Shown: positions 1 to 12,409, counted from the first letter of the stretch. The stretch: 64,000 nucleotides of DNA from Pontederia crassipes (GCA_030549335.1 CM060198.1:52574995-52638994); one strand, 5' to 3'. Numbers and translations: made by a program. Notes: a model not told the origin generated them from the sequence alone.

Positions 1-141
1 AGGAGAACCCAATAACCCCATCGCCGGCAAGAAGAGATGCGTTTTCAGGGTGTTCAAGGAGAAGGTTTGATTTCGGTTCCGGCTGCGAGTTATAGAGACG
101 AGAAAGCTTGAGATGGTCCTCAATGGTGGAGGAGTTTGCTT

Positions 142-402
142 TCAGGAGGCGCCCACTGGTTTCAGGAGGGATTGAGGGAGGGAGGAGGAGGCTTCTGCTT
201 TGAATGTTTTACTACCGCACTTTGGACACTTACCAGGGGCAGCATCAGCGCGCCGCGGTCTTCTGAAATCTTCGGTTTGGCCCATGGATTTATCGGACGA
301 GTTGACTTGGCGGCTTGTCGAGGGATTGGATTCTGGTGTTGGATTCGGAGGGAGTCTTGTCTGCAATTCTTTTTTTTTATTTTTCATCCTTCGTATAGTC
401 AC
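142..402 (-). CDS. Possible small zinc-ribbon-like protein or 5' exon, unrecognised
   Basis: An 86-residue open frame on the minus strand. Its C-terminal half contains PGKCPKCGSKTFKAEA, a CxxC zinc-knuckle-like motif in a basic, low-complexity protein. An inner Met (MGQTEDFRRPRR...) is an alternative start. A strong splice-donor consensus (CTG|GTAAGT on the minus strand, near position 232) falls just before the CPKC motif. The frame could therefore be read straight through as a small protein, or end there as a first exon whose partner lies outside the window. Plus-strand frames overlap it. I do not recognise the family. The sequence shows the CxxC and the donor; that it is coding is inference. 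Confidence 0.28.
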   Translation of the reverse strand: MTIRRMKNKKKELQTRLPPNPTPESNPSTSRQVNSSDKSMGQTEDFRRPRRADAAPGKCPKCGSKTFKAEASSSLPQSLLKPVGAS

Positions 403-409
403 TTTTAAA

Positions 410-690
410 TTTGTACTATTTATTTATTTTATAATTGCATTATTTTTTATATTAGAATTAAAAAAATATTAAAGTCAAAGGATAAAACTATCTGATTTTT
501 TTTTTATAATAATTAAGAATACACTTCAGTTTTATTTGTTTATTTCCGAATGCAACCTTGCTGAAGTTGACTTGCTTGAGATCACAAGGTTTTTTATGTT
601 AATTTTAATTGAGCGGAGAATGCTGTAAAAAAATATTTAGAGAAAAATAGGAAATAAGTACTATATTTACTTTTAGAATAATCTTTTTTT
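410..690. other. AT-rich spacer
   Basis: AT-rich sequence with no credible gene, up to the first partial unit of the tandem array. Confidence 0.5.
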
Positions 691-3600
691 AAACACTAAT
701 GAGCTATATGTAACACTAATTTCAAACACTAACTAGCTATCTGTAACAAATTTAAGAAAAAAATAGTTCAGAATCTAACAACAATCTCTTCAAAATGTTA
801 TCTCCTATGTCCAGAGAATGTATCATAATAATAAATAATTCTGTTGACGTGCCTTCTATTTAGAGGACAATAAAATTGGGTTCGGATTTGGGTCTGGGTT
901 CCGAAAAATTAGGAATAAGACCGAGAATGAAATTGAAAATTTATTAAAAATAAATAATTTAATATTAATACAATTAAGTCAATTTTTAGATAATTTAATA
1001 TATTATTATAATTATATTTTAGTTGTGAATCGGGAATTGAATCGGAAATGGGTTGGGAATGGACTGAGTTTAGATAAATCATATTAGAATATTCTAAAAT
1101 TATACAAGTTTAATATATTATTGTAATTATATTTTTATTTTAATCGGACCAGGTTCTGGGCCAGAAATTTTAGTGATGGACCTAGTCCTGACTCGGAACC
1201 GATCAGATTTTTTCCAACTTAAAATCGGTTATACACCGAGTCAGGAATATTTCTTGAGAATTTGGGTCGGTCTGGTTCGGGTCGATTGACCATGCTCATC
1301 CCTACTTCTATTGAGAACTACCCCAAAATTCTTCAATGGTTAATGGATCACATCATCTACTCCAAATAGCATGCATATATCAAATTTCAATACATCATTA
1401 ACTCCTCCTACGTAATTGACAACTTAATTCTCCTCACCAGTAAATTGAATTTTAACCATTTAAAATCGTAGTTGTTTAAGGGGTTCAAGATTCTTACCAT
1501 TTCATCCAAGAACATATTTCTTGCATCATGTACCATCTTAGTCAGACATAAATTTGGTAGCTCTAAATCACTTGCCACAATATCAAACATTAACGAGATA
1601 TTTGTAATCAATTTAAGAAAAAACTTAAGGAAAAAAATCTGAACATGACAACAATTTTTTAAAATTCTATCTCCTTTTTGCATAAAATGTATCAAACTAA
1701 TAGACAATATTGTTGACGTGCCTTCTTCTAATAATTACTCCAAACTTTTTCCACATTTAGTGAATCACATCATGAACTCTAAATAGCATGAAGATATCAA
1801 ATTGCAGTACATCATTAACTCCATGTACGTAATTGGTAACTTAATTCTCCTCCATTAGTAAATTTGACATTTAATCATTTAAAATCATGACTATTTACGA
1901 GGATCAAATTTCATGCAATTTCATCCAAAGGCATCTTTCTTGCATTATGTATCATCTCAGTCAGATATGAATTTGGTAGTTCCAAGTTCTTGTCACAATT
2001 TTAAACACTAACGAGATATCTATAATAAATTTAAGGAAAAGAATATGAACTAACAATAATTTATTTAAATGATATATCCTCTTTGCACAAAATGTATCAG
2101 ATTAATAGAAAATTCTATTAGCGTGCCTTCTCTTAAGAACTATTCCAAACTTCTTCCACCGTTAATGGATCACATCATGTGCTCCAAATAGCACGTAGAT
2201 ATTAAATTCCAGTACATCATTAATTCCACATACCTAATTGTAAGCTTAATTCTCCTCCACTAGTAAATTTGACATTTAACCATTTAAAAGCTTGATTGTT
2301 TAAGGAGTTTAAACTTCAAACCATTTCATCCAAAAGCATCTTTTTTGTATCATTAACCATATTAGTCATATACGAATTTGGTAGTTTCGAGTCACTTGCC
2401 ATAATTTCAAACACTATTGAGATATCTGGTATTTAAAGAAAAACTTAAGAAAAAAATCTCAACCTCACAACAATTTCTTTAAATGCTATCTTCTATTTAC
2501 ACAGACTTTATTAGACTAATAGATAGGTCTGTTGGTGTGTCTTCTCTTAAGAAAGGCACCAAACTTCTTACATAGTTAATGTATCACATCATGGCCTCCA
2601 AATAACAAGCAGATACTAAAATTTAGTACATTATTAATTCAACATTTGTAACTAGCAGCTTAATTCTCCTGCACCAATAAATTTAACATTTAACCATTTA
2701 AAATATGGAATGATTAAGGGATTCAAACATCAGACAATTTAATCCAAAAACATATTTTCTTGCATCATGTGCCATCTAATTTAAATATGAATTTAGTAGT
2801 TACAAGTCACGTGCCACAATTTCAAACACTAACGACATATATGTAATAAATTTAAGGAAAAACTTAAGGAAAAAAATTGAACCTCACACTAATTTCTTCA
2901 AATGTTGTCTCACTCTTTGTTTAGAATGTACTAGACTAATAGACGGATATGTTGACATGCCTTCTCCTAAGAACTGCTACATACTACTTTCATAGTTAAT
3001 ATAGTTAATGGATCACATAATGTACTCAAAGTAGCATGCATATATCAAATTTAACTAATGTACATAATTGAATGTTTAATTATCCTCCACCATAAAATTT
3101 GACATTTAACCATTCTTGATTGTTTAAGGGTTTTAAACTTCAAACCATTTCATCCAAGGGTATCTTCCATGTATCATTTACCATCTTAGTAAAATATAAA
3201 TTTGGTAGTTCAAAGTCACTTGCCACAATTTCAAATGCTAACAAAATATCATTAATAAATTTAAGGAAAATTAAAATAAAAAATCTAAACCTAATAATAA
3301 TTTATTGAAATGTTATCTCCTCTTTATATAGAATTTATCATACTAATAGACAATTCTGTTGACGTGTTTTCTCTTAAGAACTACACTAAATATTTTATAT
3401 AGTTAATGTATCACATCATGCCTCCAAATAACATGTAGATATCAAATTTTAGTACATAATTAACTTCACACCCGTAACTGATAGCTTAATTCTCCTCCAC
3501 CAGTTTTAATATTTAACCATTTAAAATCTTGAATGTTTAAGAGGTTCAAACTTTAAACCATTTCATCCAAATTCTTGCATCATGTACCATCTCATTCAGA

Positions 3601-3715
3601 TATGAATTTGATAGTTCCAAGTCACTTGTCACAATTTCAAACATGAACAAGATGTCTATAATAAATTTAACGAAAACTTAAGGTAAAAAAATGAACCTCA
3701 TAGTTTATGCCTTAT
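690..3715. repeat. Diverged tandem array, unit about 413 bp, about seven copies
   Basis: One block recurs in direct orientation. Landmarks in each unit are a 'GTTGACGTGCCTTCT'-like segment, 'GGATCACATCATG', 'ACCATTTAAAAT', 'TTTCATCCAA', 'CAAGTCACTTGCCACAATTT' and 'AATTTAAGGAAAA'. The first landmark falls near 845, 1712, 2118, 2531, 2950 and 3360, giving spacings of about 406-419 bp except for the first, which is lengthened by a 444-bp insertion. Units differ by roughly 15-25% by eye. No frame is conserved across units, so this is satellite-like or minisatellite DNA rather than a gene family. Confidence 0.85.
861..1304. mobile_element. Non-autonomous hAT-type element (444 bp) inside the tandem array
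   Basis: The insertion interrupts one array unit and is flanked by a perfect 8-bp target-site duplication CTTCTATT (853-860 and 1305-1312). The ends are weakly inverted: TAGAGGACAA on the left, and TAGGGATGAGCATGG as the reverse complement of the right. An 8-bp duplication with TAGGG-type ends is typical of plant hAT elements. The interior is AT-rich with repeated GGGTTCGG/GGTCGGTCTGG stretches and has no transposase. Confidence 0.75.
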
Positions 3716-3716
3716 A

Positions 3717-4785
3717 TAATTATATTTTGATAATACAAACATTGAAAGATTAAAGTTATATGTCAAAAAAGTTTAAATAGAAATGAGTTATTGTCATACA
3801 TTAAATTTTGGATGAATAATTATCTATGTTCTCATGAGATTTAAATTAAGAAGTGGATATTAAAGTTGTAGAGAATTCTATTAGGTTTCCATAGAATTCA
3901 AAATTATCTCATTTGGATAACATGCAGAAAGTTATGATCAAAATGGTGTAGGACGGTCAACCTGTCGGACGAAGCACCGATGGACCGATCAAACATATTG
4001 GTCGACCTACCAATGCACAAATCATCCAGTTCAATGATGAGACTACACTGGTCGATAGTCTGGTCGCGGCACTAGTCGATCGATCAGCTTAGATGTTGAA
4101 TTCTAAAAAGTCGAAACTGTACCAGTCGATAGTCCGGTCGTAAATAGGTCGACCGATCAGCTGCTATCACTGAGGGAAACGCACAACAGTCATATTGATA
4201 TGTCGACCGGCCCATTAAAGTGATCGATCGGTCTCCGGTTGAAATGAACAGTAACGATTAGTTTTTGATCAAATCAAAGAACAAAAGTCATATCATCCAA
4301 AGAGATCTACAAAAGAAGACCAAGGGGTACAGAATCATAAAAGCACTTAAGGGAAACATGAAGTATTAAAGGAAAATTATTTTCTTGAAGTTATTGTCAA
4401 ATCTTTTCTTCTTTCTCTCTTCTCTTCTTGTGAGTTTCATATTGTAAAAGATAGAAACATTTTTCTTAGAGATTTGGGTGTGAGCTCCTGTGTAGAAAAT
4501 GTTTTATCTTACCTCTCGGGCTAAAGAAAAGATAAGTTTCCTAAAAGGAGATATGTGTCTTACCTCTCAAAGCGGAGAAAATATGGTGTGGTGTAAAAAG
4601 TTTCTTCCTTTCCTCATTTGAAAGGAAAGAAGGGTGTTTAGTGGAATCTCCGACGGTCTCGAGGTCGAGAAGGTGGAGCGGGGACGTAGGTCAAGGTGTG
4701 ACCGAATCTCGTCAACAAACAATTGTGCACTTTGTGTTTGCTTTCTCTCTCCCTCTCCTTCTTATTTTATTATGCAATAAGAAAA
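3717..4785 (+). mobile_element. Ty1/copia-type LTR remnant
   Basis: The left side reads TGCCTTATATAATTATATTTTGATAA..., like many copia LTR starts. The right part has the 'GGGGACGTAGGTCAAGGTG' block followed by 'CCGAATCTCGTCAAC', a recognisable copia U5 signature. No internal coding region is present. Repeated GGTCGACC/GATCGGTC words fill the middle. The boundaries are approximate. It is a fossil fragment or solo LTR, probably old. Confidence 0.5.
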
Positions 4786-6581
4786 GTAGTTGACTGACAG
4801 GGTGAAAGCGATGATTGATCTTTTTGGTTAGAGCTTTGCCTTGAACATTGCTTAAGGACAAGCAAATATCTAAGCTTGGGGGAGTTTGATGCATGCAAAA
4901 TATAACATATAATTAGACATGCATTTAATCTTATTTCGAATTATTTTCTAATAGCATGCATCATTTTATGAGCTTATTTACATTAATTTTACAAAAATGA
5001 AAATCTATTCAGATGTTGTAATTTATTATCTAGGAAGCAAGAAAATTAAATTACGAAGCCAACGAAGAAAACCACGCTCAAATCGAAGTTGGAATGAAGC
5101 CAGAAAGTGGAAAATAGCGAAATAAGACTGAAATGCTACTTTAACGGGCCGTGAAAAACTGTTTCACCCGTTAAAATGTGATTTTTCAATCAGTCCAAAT
5201 CAAGACCGTGACCAGACCTTCACGGGCCATGAAATTCATGTTTTTAACACTACTAGGGCCGTGAAAACCATCTCACGGGCCATGAAAATCCATTCCTAAT
5301 GCGACTCGAACACTGTTTAAGTCATTAAAACATTGTAACCGCCTGTGATGAAGCCCATATTTAACTTTTAGACGGATTTTTGAAAGAATTTGAAGTCCAC
5401 AAAGATTCCTACTCATATTATATGATCCTAGGATTATTTGGAAACATATTATGAATCAAATTTTGAAATTTGACAAGGCCAAAATTTCAAAACAAATTCA
5501 ACTCCGAATTTTCCTTATTTTGAATAGGAAAAGATTTTCGTTTCTTCTCTGATTATTCAAACCACTATAAATAGAGGCCTTCTACACCATAAGAGGATAT
5601 GCTAGAGATGCTAGGGATGCTAGGGCCTATAACATGTTCTCCAAAGCCAAGAACGTGAGAAGACTCAGAAGGATCATTGAGAAGATTTCTGCTGGATCGA
5701 CTCAAGACGAGAATTGAGCGATAGTTCATCGGGTGATTCCCGAAGAGTATTGTCTATTCTACTTAATGTTGGGATGATTTTAGACTTAGTTTATACATCT
5801 TTCTATCTTCTATAATCCGGATAATTTAGTTTTCTTTTTGTTTAAGACGTGTAATAATTTTAATCGATAAGACAAACTGTTAAACTTTATTTTATAATCG
5901 ATTAAAGTTTAGCTTTCTTTCGATATGCATGTTATTATTAATGTTTTTCCAGAGATTAATTGTCTTCTTTAGTTAGCTATTATCTTTATAGGAGTAGTTA
6001 CTTTTGATTGCATGATTTATGTGGAATTGATTCTTGACTTTTAAGTCCAAGTATTGCATATCACAACTAATAAGATCCTTAAAGGAATATTAGTCGTGCG
6101 GTCTATTAATCATTATCATATTATGAGTGATAATAGTTTAGAGACTATACTTTAATGCATCTTAATCTCAGGTTTGATTAAATTATGATTCATGACGGAA
6201 TAGTCTTAATCTAATTTGAATTAAGATAGGTTGATTGATCCTAGACGGAAATCAATAATTTGAATAGATTCTAATCCGTCGTTAGAAACTAACTTTAATA
6301 TTTGGTCAATTTAGTTTGTCTACAATTTCGTTTATCATCCTAAACCCTATGCATCAGTAGATTAGATTAGTTTAGTTTAGTTTTAGTTTTCTTTATCTTT
6401 GTGTAATTTTATTTTCTGCAACTTCTTTTTACCCAAACTTTATGTCGTCTCTTATTAGCCTCTGAGATTCGTTTAGTTAAGTAAGTTAATTTCTTGTGGG
6501 TTCGACACTCTACTCTTACACTTTATTACTTGTATGACTAATGCACTTGCTAGCATTTAATTATTATCAATTCTCGCATCA
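4786..6581 (+). mobile_element. Ty3/gypsy 3' end: internal tail, polypurine tract and LTR (LTR 4887-6581)
   Basis: A short internal tail ends in a polypurine tract (AAGCTTGGGGGAGTT) directly before an LTR that begins TGATGCATGC and ends CTCGCATCA. Within the LTR a TATA-like ACTATAAATAGAGG lies near 5,573, and the 3' part carries 'GTGGGTTCGACACTC', known from Tat/Athila-type LTR ends. No coding domain is retained. It is a truncated fossil. Confidence 0.65.
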
Positions 6582-6589
6582 CTTCTCTA

Positions 6590-7130
6590 TAACTATGAGA
6601 ACCTAACATATCAGTGGATAAATATAACTAAATCTAAAATCTTTTTTCCACCTCAACTATCCAGGCACATACAATCTATAACAATGCATTTTAAATTGTA
6701 AAGAGGCAACATTTCCATTCTCCTACTTTGTGTTAACATTTCTTATATGCCCACCTCTCTTATGGGTAAGATTGTGGTTAGAACTTCTAAATGGAAACAA
6801 AAGATATCAAAACCAAGCTGATAAAATAATTCTGATTTATTTTGTGCTTACTTATATCCCCATCTATGCAATGAGTTCAACATACATGTCTAATGGAATT
6901 TTAAACTCTATTGAAAAGCATGCTAGGTACTTTTTTTTCTAGAATATGGGATTGTGGGAGAAAGGGTGTTCATCTAATCAACTAGGTAACAATTAAATTG
7001 CCCAAACACTTGAGATGCCTTGGAATAAAGAATTTAAGGAATATGAGAACATCTTTTGTGGCTAAGGGAATTTTTGACCTATTAAATCATAAGGATAGTC
7101 ATTGGATAGCAAGGTAACTAGTAAGCAGCG
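6590..7130 (+). mobile_element. LINE (L1-type) fragment, region after the reverse transcriptase
   Basis: The plus-strand translation gives IPIYAMSSTYMSNGILNSI followed by EKHARYFF, then in other frames GVHLI...LPKHL..., NLRNTSFVAKGIFDLLNH and KDSHWIA. This order matches the segment downstream of the reverse transcriptase in plant L1 elements (IPxYxMS..., GGLGI(R/K)N, NxALLGKxxWxL). Several frame changes and stops break it, and neither the endonuclease nor the RT core is present. It is a truncated, dead copy. Confidence 0.6.
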
Positions 7131-7280
7131 GGGGAGCCACTAGATATATAATTAAAAAAATATTAGTTGACTCTTATGGTTAGAGATGAGAGCATGTATA
7201 TCACAAGTTAATTATAAATTCAAACCACTTGATTTGTCTTATATTTCTATTTTTACTTTTATGTTTGATAATAGATATAT

Positions 7281-7923
7281 GGATTATTTCCTCTGATCAT
7301 CCCTAAATTATCATAAAATTTCACATCTAACCCCAAACTACGAACTTCATTTTTTGGGTACCTAAACTATCGCGATTTTTCCAATTTGATCCTTCCGTCC
7401 AATTTTGTTGACTTCTCCGTTATTTTTTATTTTTCACATTTATGAAAAGTTCATATGCCCATGCTCTGAATTGAATTCCATTTTTACACAAAATAATATA
7501 TAATAATGAATATAAAAAATATTTTTTAAAAAAAAAGAAAAAAAACACGTGGTGGTGGTGGGGTGTGTGTGTGTGGGGGGGGGGGGTGTCGCGACCCCCC
7601 CCCCCCTCCTTCCGCCGTCGACGACGAGGGGAGCTCTCTCTCTCTCCCGGTGCTGGGAAAGAGAGAGGGGGGTCGTCGCCCCTCTTCGCAAATGTTGACG
7701 AAGAGGGAGGCAGGTCGCCGCCCCTCTTCATCGACGTCGACGAAGAGGGGGGCGACGACCCCCCCCCCCCCCCCCCCCCTTTCTCTTTCCTTGCATCGGG
7801 AAAGACAGCAACCCCCTCCCCCCCTCTTTCCCTGTGCCGGGAAAGGGAGAGAGAGAGAGGGGGGGCTTTTCCGCCCCCCTGTCTTCCCCTTCTCTTTCCC
7901 TGCGTCGGGAAAGACGGCGACCT

Positions 7924-7957
<34 letters not shown>

Positions 7958-8355
7958 CCCTGCGCCGAGAAAGAGAGAGAGGGGGGTGGTCGCCGCCCCC
8001 TGCCCCCCCTCTCTCTCTTTCCCGGCGCAAGGAAAGAGAAAGGGGGTTGTCGCGGGTGTCGCCCTCGCCCCCCTCCCACCCCCCACCCATCCACACCACC
8101 ACATGTTTTTTTTAAATTATTTTTATATTTATTATATATTATTTTATGTAAAAATAGAATTCAATTTAGAGCATGGGTATAATGGACTTCTCACAAATGC
8201 GAAAAATAAAAAATAACGGAGAAGTCGACAGAATTTGACGGAAGGATCAAATTAGAAAAATCGCGATAGTTTAGGTACCCAAAAAATGAAGTTCGTAGTT
8301 TGGGGTTAGATGTAAAAAATCACGATAGCTTCGGAGTGATTATAGGAAATAATCC
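7281..8355. mobile_element. Mutator-like non-autonomous element (1,075 bp), long TIRs, GC-rich core
   Basis: It is flanked by a perfect 9-bp target-site duplication TAGATATAT (7272-7280 and 8356-8364), the length typical of Mutator-like elements. Inverted ends of about 260-280 bp start GGATTATTTCCT and match at roughly 85% by eye. The core (about 7560-8095) is very GC-rich. It is a minisatellite of CTTTCCCTGCGCCGGGAAAG-like quasi-palindromes separated by C or G runs and GTCGTCGCC words. Long frames on both strands in the core are composition artefacts. No transposase is present. Confidence 0.85.
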
Positions 8356-8364
8356 TAGATATAT

Positions 8365-9470
8365 TTATCTCTAGTATCGTGGATTTTATAATGTTATAGA
8401 AATACCATTTATTTTTATTATTATAATAGAAAATATAGATCATTTATTTAATTACAGTGAATACTATTTTTATCTCTTTTTAATTATGCATTTTTGCTTA
8501 TTATGCTAGTGATACAATTATTTTATTATTATTTTTATTATATAGCTTGAATCCATAATTATTTTATTTCATTCTTTACTAAAGATAAAAAATTTATTTC
8601 ACATATATATGCAAAACTTGTTTCACATTTATATTATTTTTGTAACCAATATCATTTACATTTACATAATTATTATTCTATTTCATAGTTAAAAATATTT
8701 TTACATTACAAAGTAATTTCAATATAATTAACAATTATGTCAAATAACTATTTGAAACCAATAATCTTCATTGGTAGACTATACTTAATAAATTATTTAT
8801 CTTAAATCATTTAAATTGTATGATTCAAATACATACCGCTTATTTTTACTATTTTACATCATTAAAGGAATATATTCCTTGATTATATTTTTTTATTTCA
8901 CTTTTTAAAATGCCATTTCTAGTTAAAATATTTATGATTTTTTCAACTTTTACAATATATAGTTAACTAAATTCTATGTCAATAATAATATTTGATAATT
9001 ATATGTGCACCCAGTGGGTAAATTGTCTAAGCAGGATCTTAATTACAACTTCGAGCTCACAGGTTATTGCCATTCCTGAGTGTTTGAGGGTCAAAACGTT
9101 GATTCCATTTCAAAATTCAAATTGTTAACTATTTTTTTCTTTCTTATGGGATATGGGCTAAGGCGACTCTGGTTTAGCATTTTTTAAATTTATACTTTCA
9201 TTTTTATTTTTTAATAATATTATATTTTATTGTATTTATAATACTAATTTTTAATTCAAAATTCATAAAAAATTAATTCATCGTATCTATTTTTTTCTAT
9301 TATATATATTTTTTATCCAAACATATATCGTACTAATATGTCAATTTAATTATTCTTCATCCCCAAAGGCAGCCTTATATGCAGATAACTTTTTGTTGTT
9401 ATTTGAATAGATATTATTTCTTTTTTGAAAGAAAAAAACCAATTTGGTTGGAACTTGGAACTCTAATCCA
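8365..9470. other. AT-rich spacer
   Basis: Very AT-rich sequence with homopolymer runs. I see no gene, RNA or clear element end. Confidence 0.5.
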
Positions 9471-9474
9471 CCGT

Positions 9475-9705
9475 TCAAATCAAAGTACACAACCACTGAT
9501 GAGAATTTGAAGCACTCAAAGGTTCCTGTAGATATGGATATCTGTACGAAAGATCCCCGAATGTTGGCACGTCCTTCAGCCTATTGACGTTGATATACCT
9601 GGAAGAAAAAGATTTGCCGCTAGGATTCTCAGCAGAACCAACAGAATCCATCCATTTCTTGGAACTTTGACAAGGATCTGTGAGGTACTTGCTACTAGGA
9701 ATCAA
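9475..9705 (-). CDS. Unrecognised open frame, possible exon or gene fragment
   Basis: A 76-residue minus-strand frame of mixed composition (IPSSKYLTDPCQSSKKW, FSSRYINVNRLKDVP, FGDLSYRYPYLQEP). It reads more like real protein than the AT-rich surroundings, and the frame continues upstream of the first Met (KYQRL), so an exon is possible. A CAG acceptor-like site lies just upstream. It sits about 170 bp beyond the end of the CLE duplication. I do not recognise a family and assign no function. Confidence 0.22.
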   Translation of the reverse strand: MIPSSKYLTDPCQSSKKWMDSVGSAENPSGKSFSSRYINVNRLKDVPTFGDLSYRYPYLQEPLSASNSHQWLCTLI

Positions 9706-10900
9706 ACGCTGGTACTTTTTTTGTTTTGAGACCTGGTCTTGGTACTTTATTCTGGTTTCTAAACTCGATCGATATTGAACTCGAAGCTTATCCGAACTTG
9801 CACTTGAAGAAAGATATGAATTAAATTAGTTCATTCAGGAACTTCAAACTTTTCTCTTGCATCAGGAAGAACAGCTAAGAAACTACATTGCTTCGGACTG
9901 GTCTTTGCACCTCCTCTGTCAGTTCAAATTACAGCAACAAAGCAAGCACTGAAGAGAGAGAAACAAAAGGAAAAGCAAGTTACAGCCTCTCTTCACTTTA
10001 CCCACACCTCTCTCTCTCTCTCTCTCTCTCCCCCTCTCTCCCACCTTTTCCTTTTCTTTGATTTGGATTTATTCCATTTTTGGAGGCGATTACTGCTACA
10101 CCTCATGGCTCCTCAATGCGACGCTTTAAGCAAACTCTGCAACGGTCCTTGGACTGGGCACTCCCCCGTTCTCGGTGACCAAAACAGAAACAGCTCCCTC
10201 AAAGTGAGTGACGAAAGAGATAAAGTGAGAGATTAAAAACAAAATCTGATTCTGTCTCTTTAATTGTTGGGATTGCTTTGCTAACAAGGCAGCAATCAGA
10301 AAAAAAAAATAAAGGAAGAAGACACAAAAATATGAATGGTGCACTGCCTGACTCAGTACATATGTAATGTGACATGTTGCAGCAACTTGTCCTGCTAGAG
10401 CCAACTTTTGGGCTCCGTTCCATCTCTTGTGTCCATCTGTTTGAGAGTGTGTCATGAGATAAATCTTGGCTTGTGATCTTTGTTCCGCCTCCCTCATGCA
10501 AAAAAAAAAAAAACATTCCCTCCCTCTGTAACACTCGACAGACATAAAAATGTAAGAGCCGGAGGGAGATCAGATCTATCACTTGCTAAAGTGATGAACT
10601 GCAAAAGCTTTCCTTGCCATCTTTGCCAAGAATCTTTGAATATGTGTTTTTGTGTTGGGACTGCTATGTGCACCAAGGCCACCACCATGAACAACAACTC
10701 ATAAAGCAGTGCACTTTGGTAAAAGCAAGGGATATTACGGATAATGTCTTAGGAGTGTTTAAAAGATGGCCCCTTCGTTTCATAGTTTAAACCTTCAAGA
10801 TAAGACGCCCACATTTCTCCATGTAATGCACCTCTCCCAAACAGAGGAAGCTTCCAATTGCCGCTCCCCTCCCCTCCCTCCCTCCCCCCCAAGTGCGCCA

Positions 10901-12090
10901 CTACGCTCTGCTCGGCGGCCGCGCCGACTTCCCCGCCCTCCTGAAAAATCAAAAGTGCATCAGGATTGTGGTCAAGAGTTGAACTCATGGTGCTGATGGT
11001 GCAAGTTTGCCAGGGCTACTTTATGCATTCTGTTCTGCTAAAATAATATGAATTCAGGTGCACATATCCTGTTACGAATGAATTATGCATGCATTAGTTT
11101 AGGACTTGACTTTATCTTACTGTTTAGGCACTGTTTAGAGTCTTTAGAAAGGTGAAATTTCCCTTTAGAACTTAAGATGTGTTTTTCCCTGAGTCATTTT
11201 CATATTATTATCATGGCACGAAAGAAAGAAGGAAAAAAAAGTGGATGCATACCATCTGTGCATAAGATTTCTAGGGGCTGATGGAAACACTCCAACAACA
11301 TTGAGTTATTTCTTATTGTAATACTATACCAGAAAGAGATTCGAAGAAACTGAAGGGAAAAGAATTCCAACATTTAGCTTAACAGAAATTAGTCAAATCA
11401 CCATTCAATTGCAGGCTTAATTAAACTTCCTATATCCAACTGTTCAAAAGAAATTTAGTGTGTGCAAGTTTCATAAAGCATAAGTAAGCTATGGGGTGTG
11501 ATCACAAGAAGTACAATTTTGAGAATATGACACTGTAATGTAGATACTCTAAACTAAAGAGGTCACTGACACTGTACATCTAGTGAGGCACAGTAGATTC
11601 TGAGAACAAACATAAATTGACAACCGAAATCGTAGGTCACCAAGAGTGCCATCACAAGAGAGGCAGCTGAGAAAGCTGCTGAAGAAAAAACATGAAAGGT
11701 TGAAGGTTGCATGATAAGGTGACACCTCAGAAAACTCCCCCTTAAGCAAGTGGCAATGCACGCATAATTTGGTGGTAGAAATACAGGAAAAATGCTTGTA
11801 AGCGAGTGCATGGATGTGTTACAGCTGGGAATGGCGTCAAGCATAGCAGAGTAATACCTGTTGTGGATGGGATCAGGGCCATTAGGTACTCTTCTCTTGC
11901 TACTGATGAAGGGGTCCAAATGCATGCGGCCTGTAGACCTCATTCTTGAAGAGCTCACTGTTGCAGAAGTAGCAGCGGCAGCAGCCGGTGGTCGTATACC
12001 TTTAGTTCCTCCACTATCTATTAAGGCCAGAGACATCAAAAGGCCAATGCACAACAGGCACGCCATGAATCCACCGACCCAGTCCCTCAT
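10901..12090 (-). CDS. CLE25-like signalling peptide precursor, two exons, 90 aa
   Basis: Encodes a secreted CLAVATA3/ESR-related peptide precursor. Exon 1 is 12090-11858, the intron 11857-10941 (917 bp; GTATTAC...TTTTTCAG) and exon 2 10940-10901. The start MRDWVGG is followed by a hydrophobic signal segment (residues about 6-23), an Ala/Ser-rich variable region, and the dodecapeptide RRVPNGPDPIHN at residues 66-77. The splice falls inside the next Arg codon, and exon 2 adds RAGKSARPPSRA and a TAG stop. The duplicate ends at exactly the same point, which supports the model. An in-frame ATG seven codons upstream (12111) is an alternative start. The peptide differs from Arabidopsis CLE25 (RKVPNGPDPIHN, from memory) at one position. 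That family acts through BAM/CLV1-type receptor kinases in vascular and stress signalling; the role here is inferred from the peptide alone. Confidence 0.85.
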
Positions 12091-12378
12091 GGACCTACGT
12101 GTCCTGAGCATTCTCCTTCGTTCGATCTTCCTCCTTGGTCCTCCTCCTCCTTCTGGCAGAGGAAGATGGCAGAGAAATATGAGGAGCCAAAAACTGAGAG
12201 GAGGGAGGGAGTGGGGCAACACAAGAAGGTGATGTGGGGAGTTGTGTATATGCTGAGGGGCTGGAATTCTTTGCCTCTCCTCTTGTTTCCTTTTCTTTTA
12301 AATCTTGAGCTTTGGAGTTGGATGGAGATTCCTGCTGTGCTTTTGTAGGACCTCGAAGGGGAGGGTGTGTTAACACTT

Positions 12379-12405
12379 GAGAGAGAGAGAGAGAGAGAGA
12401 GAGAA
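12379..12405. repeat. (GA)n microsatellite
   Basis: About thirteen GA units roughly 290 bp upstream of the CLE start, probably in its leader or promoter (CT-rich on the gene strand). Confidence 0.9.
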
Positions 12406-12409
12406 GCAA

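Noticed and set aside
7420-8216. Several long frames rich in Gly, Arg, Pro and Ser
   Set aside because: They come from the GC minisatellite core of the 7,281-8,355 element, and all frames look alike.
11563-12222. A 219-residue frame across the CLE gene, starting 44 codons upstream and running into the intron
   Set aside because: The signal peptide begins at the inner Met (12,090), and the frame passes the splice donor at 11,857 into intron sequence. The two-exon model is supported by the duplicate.
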